Of a stretch of 64,000 nt of DNA, positions 35,830 through 46,628 are shown piece by piece (the stretch's first letter is position 1; each line of letters starts with the position of its first letter). Under the pieces are notes generated by a model. It did not search any database and was not told the origin of the DNA. It worked only from the letters and a program-made list of their open reading frames with translations. The position numbers and the translations under genes were made by a program. Origin of the DNA: Nannochloropsis salina CCMP1776 (Eukaryota; Sar; Eustigmatophyceae; Eustigmatales; Monodopsidaceae); NCBI GenBank assembly GCA_004565275.1, contig SDOX01000019.1, positions 864,340-928,339 of the forward strand. Direction: 5' to 3'.

Positions 35830-38102
35830 ATGGGGCAGGCGCAGACCTCATCCTTCGTTAGTCCGTTTGCCGCACCACCACTGATGCTAAATACAGACGA
35901 CCTGGTTCGCAATTGGATGACTGACGGAAACCATGACACAAGGTATCATTATCACGGTCAGTCTCGCAGCGAACGGCGTCGTTGTGGCTCGGACGGCGCG
36001 AAAGCTTCATCTACCTCGCCGCCTGTGGACAATGGCGTAACTGGTGTCATGGTCCCATGTGGTCCTCAAATCGAATCTCAGAAATACAAATTTGTCTCAA
36101 CCTCACCCGCTTTCATTTTAATGATGATACGGCACCAAAATGGAGAAGAGGTGATCCTTTCCCGCGAGGCTGTGCACGGTGCGACCAGCAGGGTGACGTA
36201 CTCGCGGCACCAGAAGGATATGGTCTTGGTTCTCAGCGACCGTCTAGCGGTCCATTTGCCCGCACGAGCAATTGCTACGAAAGCAGGCATGGGGGAAATG
36301 CTGTTCGTTTGGGAAGGTCGATCGCGAGCACGGGACCGGAGTACGGAAAGAAGAATCTGCAAACCCATGCATTCGAAGATGACGCTTCTTGCCCGCCCTG
36401 GTGGCCGCTCGCACGACTTTCTATGTGGCTTCCAGAATATCATCGTTACTGTGCCACCTTCTGTGCAGCTTCAGGCCGTGTTGCCCAGGGTGGCGAGCGA
36501 TTGGGAGGCATACCTGGCTCTTGTCCTTGTAAATATGGCCTGCTGGCATCGAGACTTGCCAGGCTTGACACTGCTTTTGTTGGGTATGCTGCTCGTTGCG
36601 GAGGCATTCATATGGCATACCATTCAGATTGTACTGGGCGAAGGAGGATGTGATCGGCAGCTCCTGCGTGCAGTGCCTTGGGATTGGGGGGTGATTACAG
36701 GAAGATGCCTGGTGCGCTGGCGCCGAGTAAGCTGCGCTTCACCGAGAATATCAAAAGACAGGCCTGCAATCACTACCAGGAGCGTGATGATAGAAGAAGA
36801 AATGGCAGTGTTCGGAGATGCTCAAGTGATTCTAGAAGAAATGCTTGACGTCGAGGAGACCGTTGAGCAGGTGGCCATGTCTGAAGAGGAGCTGGCTGTT
36901 TCCGTGATCCCGTTAGGAAATTCAGTGGCCCTCTCAGAGGCTTCTGCGCAAGAAACAGACCGAAGCATTTATGGATCGCAGCGTCAGGCCTCTGATAGCG
37001 TGATCGCCGCCAAGCATTGTTCTCGGTCAACTGATGCGACGGCGGCAACAGTCCACGAAGTTGAAGAGGCTGAAGTTTCAGCATGCCCCTTTGCCTGTCC
37101 ATTGGAATACTCAGAAAAAAATCCTTCTTCCTCTGAAATAGCCGCACCGAGAAGGAGGAGCATTGAGAACATCTCCCTCACATCCACAGATGTGAGTAGA
37201 CCGCCATTACCATTGCGGTACCTAACCGTAACAGGCAACAACGTAGCAAAAGCGCAGGCTAAATGGGCTGCCACCCTCAGGTGGCGCGCTGCGTATGCGG
37301 CAGACACAATCCTAGAAGTACCTCACACAAACTACGGCCTCATCAAGAAGCACTTTCCACAATTTGTGGCAGGCAGGAGCCGGAGTGGAAATCCCGTGGT
37401 AAGACGGGGAACGCAGGCGCTGTGCACCATCAAGCTCTCTCTCACTCCCCCCTGCTCTTCACTCAAATTTCCCCATAGTACTACGAAATGAGCACAAGGA
37501 TTGACGCCAGGGCTCTTACGTCCCAGGGCGTGAACGTGGACGAAATGATTCGGCATTATGTCTGGACTAACGAGTACATATACTCGCGGTGGGTTCCCGA
37601 TCCCGAAGGACAGATAATTTCCGTCGTGGACTTGTCGGGGTTATCTATAGGTGGTATGTCCACCCTTTCGCTTGAGTTCGTATCGAAGGCTTTGACATTG
37701 ATAGGGGCCCACTACCCCGCCCGTGCCCAGGCCATCCTCATCGTCAATGCCCCGATCTTCTTTTCGTATATCTGGAATCTCGTAAAGGGAGCCGCCGATG
37801 AATACACCAGCAAATCCTTGAGAGTTTATAGCCGTGCTGAATCCTTTGCGGCATTGTGCGAGTACATTGAGCCAGCTCAAATCCCAGTCGAATATGGAGG
37901 CACTTTAAAGTATGGTGCAACTAGAGGCATGAATGAGGAGCGCAAGCACGAGAGGCAACACAGCGTGCGGTGGACAAGCCCATTTGAAAAGGAAATGGGA
38001 GCACATGCCAACCGCATCATTCAATCAACGAAATGTGGCATCATGGGCTCAAATGATGACGAAAAGAAAATTGAAAGGAGACGCGTAGCCGGTGGGACGT
38101 AA
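35830..38102 (+). CDS. CRAL-TRIO (Sec14-like) lipid-binding protein with membrane-associated N-terminal region
   Basis: Two exons (35830-37398, 37479-38102) join in phase 0 to 730 residues. The junction restores 'SGNPV-YYEMSTRIDARAL', the start of the CRAL-TRIO fold. That domain occupies about residues 515-680: 'VVDLSGLSIGGM', 'HYPARAQAILIVNAPIFFSYIWNLV' (37710-37784), and the end 'YIEPAQIPVEYGGTL'. A CRAL-TRIO-N-like helical segment lies just before it. Sec14-like proteins carry phosphatidylinositol or other lipids between membranes. The ~450-residue N-terminal part is unlike usual Sec14 proteins. It has a beta-rich region to about residue 220, then one or two hydrophobic segments (about 230-270, 'LPGLTLLLLGMLLVAEAF') that may insert in a membrane, then an acidic linker. 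Confidence 0.87.
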
Positions 38103-39007
38103 CCAGCAAACAAAGGACAGTAGAGCATTTATTACGAAAGCAAGGATTGAGCGAATTGTCCTCATGTTTCTTCTTCAGATGAAAACTTCTCCGAAGGCGT
38201 ACTTTATGGAAACAAACCAAACTCATATAAATGAAGAGAAAATATACCAAAAAAGGCATTTAACTTGGATATTTCTCGGGAGCATTTTTTTTCCCGCTCG
38301 AATTCAAATTTCCGGTACGAGAATCATCACGCTCTCTCACGATCGGTGACTCAAGGACTGCATGTGTGCAGATTCGGAGGCTTGACGGCAAAGCTACTGG
38401 TGCGTGTCGGACGATGCAAGGTCAACCTGTGTTCAATCATCTTTTCTCACTTGCAAGGAAACACAGGGCTCTTTTGCGGCACTTTTGAGCCTCTCGTTGT
38501 GCTTACACAGCAGAATACATGCACATGCATATTCCTAGGGCCTCGCCGTGATCGAATACAAACCCCGCCGCGTAAATTAAGGAGTACTAACATTGCTCGG
38601 GCATGACAAGCGTGTGACAGGGATTGCAGCACTCAGCACCCACAACACACTGGAGATCTTGTCATTGCAAGGTCATTAAGTATTCCCAAAATCTATTACA
38701 TTTTGAATCGTCGAGGTACGTGTACGGGTAACCAAACGGGAGATTGAAAGGAAATTTTGTTTCCAGAACTTCGGAGAGGAGAGCTTTTGTCAATCTTGGT
38801 TCTCTTTAGCTCCATCAAATACCAACACGAAAGTTATGCTGAGATTATGGACGAGGAATTAGAAGTAAAAGAGGCTGAATTCGAAAAGAAAGTGCGAGAC
38901 TCACATCCTTTTCTACCTATCGCCACATCAGGGCTTACACGGCATGTGTACTGGCTAAACTGCCAGTGAAACAAATAATTACATTTTTTTAAATTCAAAT
39001 TCCAATC
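38103..39007. other. Intergenic, AT-rich
   Basis: About 0.9 kb between two same-strand genes. It presumably holds the 3' end of the CRAL-TRIO gene and the promoter of the IBTK-like gene. A 70-codon ORF at 38757-38969 lacks an upstream ATG and homology. Confidence 0.4.
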
Positions 39008-42000
39008 ATGTCAATAGCCTTGGACAAACCGATTGATGTGTGGGCGTCGGCTGAGGCAGATGACGTCGCTGCTTTGCGCACGCTCATGGGAGAAGGTGGG
39101 GGTAACGAGAATTTAGACATGTATGTGGACGAACGAGATGACCATGGCCGCACAGCTTTGCACGCGGCCTCTTCAAAGGGAGCGGAATCGGCGGTTCGAT
39201 TTCTCCTGAGCCGGGGAGCCAATCCGAACAAGGCGGATCGGGAAAGCCACTGGACATCTTTACACAGGGCGTTGTACCACGGCCATCTCCGCATTGCGCT
39301 TTTGCTTTTGCGTGCAGGAGCGGTATTGGGGGATGAGCTGACCCCATGGCAAGCTGGGCATCATTTGCGGGGCGGGAAGAACAACGGCAGCAGAAACAAT
39401 CAAACGACAACAAGAAGCTTCCTCGACAAGAAGGAAAGCAGCCAGAGCAGGAAGGATGGAGTGGACAAAGACGGTTTAACTCCGCTGTCTTTGCTTTCTT
39501 GGCGACTCCGCAAGCATCTGCAGGAGGCTGTACGAGAGAATAAGGGAGGGGACGTGGTGACGTTTGGAAAAGCGGATTTCCCGCTGGGTTACCCGCTCCC
39601 CAACACATCAAACGTGCAAAAACCGAGGCGTGTGGAGGCTTTGGCAGACGTGGCCGTGGTGGCCGTCGCCGCGGCAAGGCATCATTCTGTCGTTCTTGAT
39701 AAAGATGGTCGCGTCTTCACGTGGGGCCACGGTCGGGGGGGGCGCTTGGGACATGGGGACGAGAATCCTCAGATGTTTCCGAAGCTTGTAGCTGCATTGG
39801 ACGGGTTGCGCGTGGTCAAAATCGCAGCGGCCGAAAACCACACCGTGTGTGTGACAGATCAGGGCCTGGTTTTTTCCTGGGGCTCGGATCGCTTCGGGCA
39901 ACTCGGCGTGGGAGGGTCCTCGGCGGGGCAGGGCACGGCACGTCTCGTTCCCCGTCGTGTGGAGGCTTTGCGCCGCTGCATGGTTGCGGACGTCTCCGCC
40001 GGTGCCACACACACTGTGGCCGTCACGCGGGAAGGAGAGGTGTACACCTGGGGGGGAAACAAGAGCGGACAACTTGGGTACGAGGGCGTGGGGGCGATCG
40101 GGGATGGGGTGCCACGGATGGTGAGCTTGCTTTACCACAGAGCCAATGGCAAAGATCCTCGGCGTGCCATCCAAGTCTCCGCTGGCTGCAGTTGCACACT
40201 GGTGGTTGTGGCCGGCGCTGGACCATACGGCCCGAACAAAGTCTTTCAATTTGGGTACGGCTCTCATGTCCCCATACGCGTGGATTTCCGGCCGGCGGAA
40301 AAAGCTCAACGGGAGACGGGCAAGCGAAAGGGCCGAGGAGAAGGGCGGGGCAACAGTGGCAGCACTGGCAGCAAGGACATGTTTTGGGCAGCTCCAGGTG
40401 GCGCCTGTGGCGGGGCGCGGATCAACGTGGTTCAGGTCTCTGCGGGACGGCACCATAACGTCGCCCTTGCGAGCACAGGACTGGTTTTCACTTGGGGCCT
40501 GGGTGCCGACCAACTCGGGCTGGGGGTGGGTGGGGCGGGACAGGAGGAGGGCGGCGTCAGCCACACTACGTGCCCTCGCGTAGTGCACGGCATGGGCCAA
40601 GACCGGGGGGTCTTCGTGAGCGCCTCGGCGGGGCACACGTGCGTGGTGAGTGAGAACGGCGACCTTTACAGCTGGGGTTCCACGGACGGTAAGCAGGGCA
40701 TCCTGGGCCATGGCCATGGCAGCTGGCAACCCGTGCCGAAGCGCGTTGTCGGCCTCAAGCGTGGTGTGAAAGTCGCAGCAGGGCCAGAACATACCGTGGT
40801 GCTTCTGTTGGCGTCTTCTCCTGCGTTGCCTCATCCGCACGCAGCTCTCAGAGCTGTTCGATCGGAACTCGTGGCTGGCAAAAAGGTGTGCGAGGAAGGA
40901 GACGGAGAAGAGGAAGCTGACAGTCGATCATCTTCCCCGTTCTCTGACACCAGAAGCGAAGCGGACGGTAATCTCTTCGAGATCGATGATGTGGAGACTT
41001 TCAAGCCTCTCTCGCACGGTTCGGACGAAATGGGATCAAGCACGCAGATTGGCCATCCCGTGCCTGCCGTGCAGCCCAACCCTTCGCTGAAGGAGCTTTG
41101 TGAGCGGACCATTGCCGCCCAGGTCGATATGCGCAACGCCATTTCCGTCTTGGCTCACGCCGAGGCCTTGGACGCCAAGGACCTCGCAGGCTTCTGTGTT
41201 GAATTTGTGCAACGCAATCTGGACGGGATCTTGGTCGCCGGTCGTCCTGCCGACTTGGATTTCTTGTTGGAAGATGCTGCAGATGACGTCAACACGCTTT
41301 TCCAGGATGCGCCGAGCTCTCTTTCAGCAAACACGCCACATGCCAGCCAGCTTAAGGAGCAAAGCAGTGCCAGTGCAGGGGACGAAGCAACCGCGGCGCG
41401 ACCCAGCCCTGTGGCTGTGATGCTGGCCCGTGTCGAGCGAGGCCAAGATCCTACCTTGGAAGAGGCTCTGCGCTTAGAGCGTGGATTGAAGAAACGTATG
41501 ACTCAAGTAGTAGAGTTGGCGCGAATGGAGGCGGATGGCACAACTTTATCACCGGATCAAACACAGAAACTCTCCCGACGTTCCATTTTGGAGAAGGAAG
41601 CAATAGCACTTGTCCCCTTGTTGGCCAGGCTACGCATGAAAGATCAAGCGAGGACTGTTGGAGGGCGGGTTGATGGGAAAGGGATTGCCACAGAAGCGTC
41701 TTGCCTAGTGAAGGAGCAGAAAGGACCGTCCGGTGGGGAGCTGATTGGTGAACATCTACTGGTCTCAGGATTAAATCCTGATCAGCACGGATCTGTGTCG
41801 GCTTATGAGGAGAAAAGCTTTCTGACGCCGTCCCCGACCAAGGTTGTCTACAGCTGCGAAGCATGCCATGTGACGTGCGCAACGGAGAGCATCTGGCAAG
41901 ATCATATCAAGGGGAAAAGACACAGCAAGTGTCTGGCTAAGGCCAAAGCGGAGGCTGCCGCCAAGCAGGCCGTTGCAGAGGAAGAAACTGCCCGGGTGGA

Positions 42001-43426
42001 TATGGAAAACGACATGTGGCAACGTGGTGTAGGTCTTCCTCCTTCGCCACCGTGTCCTGCTTGGAAAGGGAGCAGTGGAGTGTTGAAAACCCCGCCACGG
42101 TCTGCAGAAGCGGACCCGACATCGGAAGCGACTCAGTGGGGGGCGCAGGTCGGGCCGGCCACTCCCCTCCTTACACCCCCATCGGGGGTGCTAGAACGGA
42201 GAAAAAGTTTTCGTGAGATTCTAGAAGAGGAAGAACGCCAGGCAGCGATGGTTGTCAAATCTGGACGGCGGCGTGGCATGTCGGTGTCTGATATGAACAG
42301 CAGCAGCGCTATCAACAATTCTTCTCATGGCAAGCCTTTGGGTCACACTATCAGCAGCCCATCAAGCTACGGCCGGCGCACCACTTCCAGTGCAAGCTCG
42401 AGTGGAAAAAACTACGCAGTGCTTCAGCCCCTTGTCCGCGGGGCAAATGTTGGAGGACATGGAGAAGAAAGGAAGGATGCGGGTGAAGGCACGCTCTTGT
42501 CCGCATATTTGAAACTCACTCCAAGTGCTCCGCGACCTGTGGCGCCCGCACTTTCTTCCGCCAGTAGATGGGCTAGCGGTCGTCAGAATGACGGCAGCGG
42601 TAGCGCCTCGAATGTGGATCATGTGAGCCGTGCGAGATCAGCAAGTGTGGGGTCCAGCATCTGCAAGGACGATCGCAAAGCGTCGGATGCCATGGATGGC
42701 TGCAATGACGATGCAGCCAATGGGTCATCCCCTACGCTGTCCGGGGCAACGTTCGAGGGTAGAAGTGTGACGACCCCAAGTTTCGAGGAAATCATGGCCG
42801 AGGAGGAGCGTAAGGCAGCTCTGGTGCGCTTTAGCGGTAACAACTGTCCGTGGTTCAGCGGACGGCGCGAGCGTTCAGACTCCTTTGAGGTGATCCAGAA
42901 GCAACAGCTTGAACAGGAGACTTTGAGAGAGGAGGAAGAAGCTCGAGCCATGGCCGAAGCTCTAGCTGTGGCCGCAGCAGAAGAGGAGAAAGAGCGGAAG
43001 CAAGCGAAAAAAGAGAAGCAAAGCCTGCGAAAGCAACGAAAGCAGGGCAAGGAGAAGCAAGGAAACCATCGGCAAAATATGCAAAAACAATATCCCCCCT
43101 TTTCGACCTCCGACAGACCCTCGTCATCTTGCAAGAAGAAGCAGCATCGAATAGATAAAGCATCCGAATCAAACGTAACGCACAATGTTCAAGGTCAAGG
43201 AGCTCAGGAGCCTGTAGATCGGGAAGATCTGGACGCGGATGCGATCTCCGATCAGCTGCGAACACCTCGATTTTGTGAAAAGGTTGAAGGCCACTGTATC
43301 GAGAAAAGTAGCGGCGGCCACATTCATGACATGTCGCGTGCCATGCAAAGCTGCAAGAGCAGCAACGGAAGAAAACGGCGCGGCGGAAGGGTGAAGATCC
43401 CCGGTGGGAGTCGTGCTGCAACTTGA
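39008..43426 (+). CDS. IBTK-like protein: ankyrin repeats, RCC1 repeats, U1-type zinc finger
   Basis: A single exon encodes 1,472 residues. In order: two ankyrin repeats (about 45-111, 'DDHGRTALHAASSKG', 'SHWTSLHRALYHGH'); RCC1 beta-propeller repeats (about 218-601, several 'vfsWG...GQLG' units); and a helical BACK-like segment (about 695-762, 'FCVEFVQRNLDGIL'). A C2H2 U1/matrin-type zinc finger follows (about 948-973, CEAC...HIKGKRH). Two copies of an F-x-E/R-I-x-x-EE motif ('SFREILEEEERQA', 'SFEEIMAEEERKA') come next, then a charged coiled coil near 1295-1358. Ankyrin plus RCC1 plus BACK plus the repeated F..I..EE motif is the layout of IBTK, a CUL3 substrate adaptor. No BTB domain is visible between the RCC1 and BACK-like parts, so CUL3 binding is doubtful. 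The nuclear role is unknown. Confidence 0.82.
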   Translation: MSIALDKPIDVWASAEADDVAALRTLMGEGGGNENLDMYVDERDDHGRTALHAASSKGAESAVRFLLSRGANPNKADRESHWTSLHRALYHGHLRIALLLLRAGAVLGDELTPWQAGHHLRGGKNNGSRNNQTTTRSFLDKKESSQSRKDGVDKDGLTPLSLLSWRLRKHLQEAVRENKGGDVVTFGKADFPLGYPLPNTSNVQKPRRVEALADVAVVAVAAARHHSVVLDKDGRVFTWGHGRGGRLGHGDENPQMFPKLVAALDGLRVVKIAAAENHTVCVTDQGLVFSWGSDRFGQLGVGGSSAGQGTARLVPRRVEALRRCMVADVSAGATHTVAVTREGEVYTWGGNKSGQLGYEGVGAIGDGVPRMVSLLYHRANGKDPRRAIQVSAGCSCTLVVVAGAGPYGPNKVFQFGYGSHVPIRVDFRPAEKAQRETGKRKGRGEGRGNSGSTGSKDMFWAAPGGACGGARINVVQVSAGRHHNVALASTGLVFTWGLGADQLGLGVGGAGQEEGGVSHTTCPRVVHGMGQDRGVFVSASAGHTCVVSENGDLYSWGSTDGKQGILGHGHGSWQPVPKRVVGLKRGVKVAAGPEHTVVLLLASSPALPHPHAALRAVRSELVAGKKVCEEGDGEEEADSRSSSPFSDTRSEADGNLFEIDDVETFKPLSHGSDEMGSSTQIGHPVPAVQPNPSLKELCERTIAAQVDMRNAISVLAHAEALDAKDLAGFCVEFVQRNLDGILVAGRPADLDFLLEDAADDVNTLFQDAPSSLSANTPHASQLKEQSSASAGDEATAARPSPVAVMLARVERGQDPTLEEALRLERGLKKRMTQVVELARMEADGTTLSPDQTQKLSRRSILEKEAIALVPLLARLRMKDQARTVGGRVDGKGIATEASCLVKEQKGPSGGELIGEHLLVSGLNPDQHGSVSAYEEKSFLTPSPTKVVYSCEACHVTCATESIWQDHIKGKRHSKCLAKAKAEAAAKQAVAEEETARVDMENDMWQRGVGLPPSPPCPAWKGSSGVLKTPPRSAEADPTSEATQWGAQVGPATPLLTPPSGVLERRKSFREILEEEERQAAMVVKSGRRRGMSVSDMNSSSAINNSSHGKPLGHTISSPSSYGRRTTSSASSSGKNYAVLQPLVRGANVGGHGEERKDAGEGTLLSAYLKLTPSAPRPVAPALSSASRWASGRQNDGSGSASNVDHVSRARSASVGSSICKDDRKASDAMDGCNDDAANGSSPTLSGATFEGRSVTTPSFEEIMAEEERKAALVRFSGNNCPWFSGRRERSDSFEVIQKQQLEQETLREEEEARAMAEALAVAAAEEEKERKQAKKEKQSLRKQRKQGKEKQGNHRQNMQKQYPPFSTSDRPSSSCKKKQHRIDKASESNVTHNVQGQGAQEPVDREDLDADAISDQLRTPRFCEKVEGHCIEKSSGGHIHDMSRAMQSCKSSNGRKRRGGRVKIPGGSRAAT

Positions 43427-44154
43427 ATTGCGAAACGAGTGCTTTCCATGCCATGTGGAAGAGGACGCACTAGAATGTAAATATTTACCTTTTTCCTTCT
43501 CCAGAAAGGAAATAACGTGATGATTGTGAAAATAGTGAAAACTTGATTGGTATTCATATTACAATGTGTGGCGTCTGTTCACAGGTATATTCAAAGAGAG
43601 TCGGCGGGCCGATGCGAAGAAATGATGTGATATTACAGCATTTTCGGTGAAAAGAGAACAAAAAGTCAGCTAGGCGAGCAAGAGATAAAAATGTTAGGAA
43701 ATAGCTGGAAAAGCAATACGTTCTGGTTTTAAATTAGACCCTCCCTATCCCTTTATATTCCTATCGATCTCTCCTCTTTCTTTGCACCCTTTCTGACGTC
43801 CGTCAGACTGTCAGCTCCTGAGTCCTCGCTTGAATCGCTCATTTAGGAAGGGTCTGTCGTCGACATGTGCCTGCCCTACTACGGAATTTGCATCTTGCCC
43901 TCCCCCTCAAACTCGTTCTGGTGTCTCGACCCCAATTCCGGCCCATACCTGTTCAGGACAACCTCCATGATACGATTCAAGGCGTCGTCTTGTGCTGCCA
44001 TTTTTTGCTCCTTTCTCCTATGGCATGCTGGTATTACGAGGCCTGGTTGTCCATAAACCGAGAGCTCCCCGTTCCCCCATCTCTTATGCGGTAGGTGTCA
44101 TAAGTACAAAGTACATCCCCTATGCTCCAGCAACTCCCCTTTCAAATTTCCCCC
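43427..44154. other. Intergenic between convergent genes
   Basis: These are the 3' flanks of the IBTK-like gene (+) and 6PGD (-). Small plus-strand ORFs at 43865-44094 run in competing frames without homology. Confidence 0.4.
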
Positions 44155-46082
44155 TCATTTCTCCTTCTCATGCCCCTTTGATGATAGCTCCCCAGCCGTT
44201 CTCTGAGTCGCGTCCCCGATATCCTTGTGCGAAGCCGTCCATGCGCAGTGGAACCACCCCTCCCGATCGATACGCTCGTACGTGTGCCCTCCAAAGAAAT
44301 CGCGTTGGGCCTGGGTAAGGTTCGCGGGAAGGCGAGCCTTTCGGTAGCTGTCAAAGTACCCGAGAGACGCCGAAAACGCAGGACATGCAATCCCGGAGGC
44401 CACGCACAGGGAGACGATACGACGCCACGACGCTTGCTTGCTGCAAAAAGGGGGGGAGGGGGGGAGGGGGAGTGCGTCAAATCGCACCATGGTACCCGAA
44501 ATTCTTGTGCATCCACACGTACACCGTGAGAGTCTGGCTTACCTATTCAATTCACCAGCGAAGTCGGGATCCACAAGTAAATTCGGCAATTCAACGTTCC
44601 TCGCGTACGCTGCACGTATCCTGTCCAAAAAACCTGCGCGGATGATGCAGCCTCCCTTCCAAATGCGAGCACACTCAGCCAGGTCCACCTTCCAATCAAA
44701 CTGATCCGAGGCTTCTCGAATCAAATTCATCCCTTGCGCATAAGATACGATTTTCGAGCAGTACAAGGCCTCCTTGCAATCCGAAATGATCTGCGCCCGG
44801 TCGATCGAAGGAATCTCTTTCGGTCCTTCCAAGACCGCCGAGGCCGCCACCCGCTCTTCCTTGCGCCCCGACAAATACCTGGCATCCAACGCGGCGGCCA
44901 TGGTGGTGGCGGGCACGTTCCGCTCAGCCGCCTCCTGAATGGTCCATCGTCCCGTGCCTTTCATCCCCGTCTTGTCCAGCACCTTGTCCACCACGTAGCC
45001 TTCCGAGGTGACGTCGTCTCTTTTCGCAAAAATCAGAGCGGTGATTTCGATCAAGTAGGACGCGAGCTCCGTCCGATTCCAGTCCATGAAGACGGCCGCC
45101 AGCTCGTCGTTGTTCAGGCCCGCGCAGGTCTTGAGAATTTCATAGGCCTCGGCAATCAGCTGCATGTCACCGTACTCAATCCCATTGTGCACCATTTTCA
45201 CGTAGTTCCCCGCACCGATCGGGCCCACGTACGTGGTGCAAGGCCCGTCGTCGACCTGAGCGGCTGCCTTGGTGATGATGGGCTCGATCAAATCGTAGGC
45301 CTCCCGGGGCCCCCCGGGCATCAAAGAAGGACCGTTACGCGCTCCTTCCTCACCCCCCGAGATGCCCATGCCCATGAACATGATCCCTTTGGGTGCAAGA
45401 GTCTCGGCGCGACGAAGGGAATTCGGAAACCACTCGTTGCCCCCGTCGATCAGGACGTCGCCTGCCTCCATGTATTGAGAGAGGAGCTCAATGGTCGCGT
45501 CTACCGGCTTGCCTGCCATGACGAGCAGAACAATTTTCCGGGGCTTTGCCAAGGACTTGACGAACTCTTCAGGCTGTTTGTGAAGAGCATGATGGTTGCG
45601 GGCGTAAGTGGGCATCACGAAGCCCAGAGGCGCAAGTTACCTTCAAATGCTGCGCCAGAGAAACACAACAAAAAAGGGAATTTGTGCGTATCACAAGGCA
45701 TTCAAATGTTGCGAATATCAAAGCAGGCGCATTACAGGCGATATTTCATCATTTTCCAACAAAGCGTACCTGTTTGTAGCCCTTCAAAGGCAGATTCCCT
45801 TCATCGACGGCGCGTTGAACGGTGGTGTCAACCTTTCCCGGGGATCTATTACATACTGAGACAGAAAAACCCTTTGATGCCATATTGAGGGCGAAATTTT
45901 GTCCCTGTATGTACAAGGGATGGAAAAATTGTAAAAATAGCCTCCCTTATCGCGGGGATGCGGCAAGACTTGAAATACATTGTGGTGCCTGAACAAGCGG
46001 TACTTTGGAAGTTGGGACAATCGACCTGACATACTCCATTACGTACCATGACGGCTAAGCCATAAAGGCCCACGTCGGCCAT
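44155..46082 (-). CDS. PGD: 6-phosphogluconate dehydrogenase, decarboxylating
   Basis: Four exons (46082-46047, 45904-45770, 45573-44543, 44440-44155) splice in frame to 495 residues, the usual eukaryotic size. Exon 1 is only 12 codons (MADVGLYGLAVM) and, with exon 2, restores the NADP-binding start 'GLAVM-GQNFALNMASKGFSV'. Other marks are 'VLIDGGNEWFPNSLRRAE', the substrate loop 'GMGISGGEEGARNGPSLMPGG', catalytic Lys in 'GAGNYVKMVHNGIEYGDMQ', and the C-terminal 'RDFFGGHTYERID' with the arginine and histidine of the partner active site. The enzyme oxidises 6-phosphogluconate to ribulose-5-phosphate, CO2 and NADPH in the oxidative pentose-phosphate pathway. No targeting peptide is seen, so this is the cytosolic type. 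It is divergent from the aminopeptidase gene. Confidence 0.97.
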
Positions 46083-46628
46083 TCTCGTAGCTGGTGATAG
46101 TATTGTCCTTGCTTACACTGCCTGTGTTAAGTTGTCGCGTACGGGTGGGAGAGAGAATCAGCAACCAGCACCAGGGCGATTGCCTCCGTGGGCTGTGCTA
46201 CAGTCCTCCACAAGAAGAAAATCGGGGTAATGTGCGTCGCAGTATTGTCATAAAGTAATCAAAAGGACATTCGCGACGCTACAAGCGCCCTTCCTCAAAT
46301 TGGAAAATGCCAGTCCAGGGCCTCAGAGCCGTCTTCCTGGAGTGTTCTTGTTCCTCTGGGCTCAGCGAGAAAGAGGAGAATTTGACCGCTTAGTCTCACA
46401 CTTTACATCCCAAGTCATGGACAAAGTGGGCTAGCCTACCCGTCGGCCGTGGATTCATGAGACATCAAGCTCCACAGTGTGGTCGGAAGACAGTGAGCGA
46501 TGAGCACAGGACAGGGTAGAAAGCAGAGGCAGGGCATTGCGGCAATGTGAAGCACGGGGTGCATGGAACAAAGTGGAGCGAAGGGGAAGGCGGGCAATTG
46601 AGAGAAGCGCGAGTGATGCGTTTTCAAT
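46083..46628. other. Divergent promoter region
   Basis: This is shared by 6PGD (-) and the M1 aminopeptidase (+). A minus-strand ORF at 46436-46801 overlaps the aminopeptidase start and is not credible. Confidence 0.4.

Noticed and set aside
39608-40840. 410-codon minus-strand ORF
   Set aside because: It is antisense to the RCC1 repeats of the IBTK-like gene and low in plausible secondary structure; it is explained by the strong GC bias at third positions.
44734-45888. 384-codon plus-strand ORF
   Set aside because: It lies antisense to 6-phosphogluconate dehydrogenase exons, crosses their splice sites and has no recognisable protein family; it is a codon-bias shadow.
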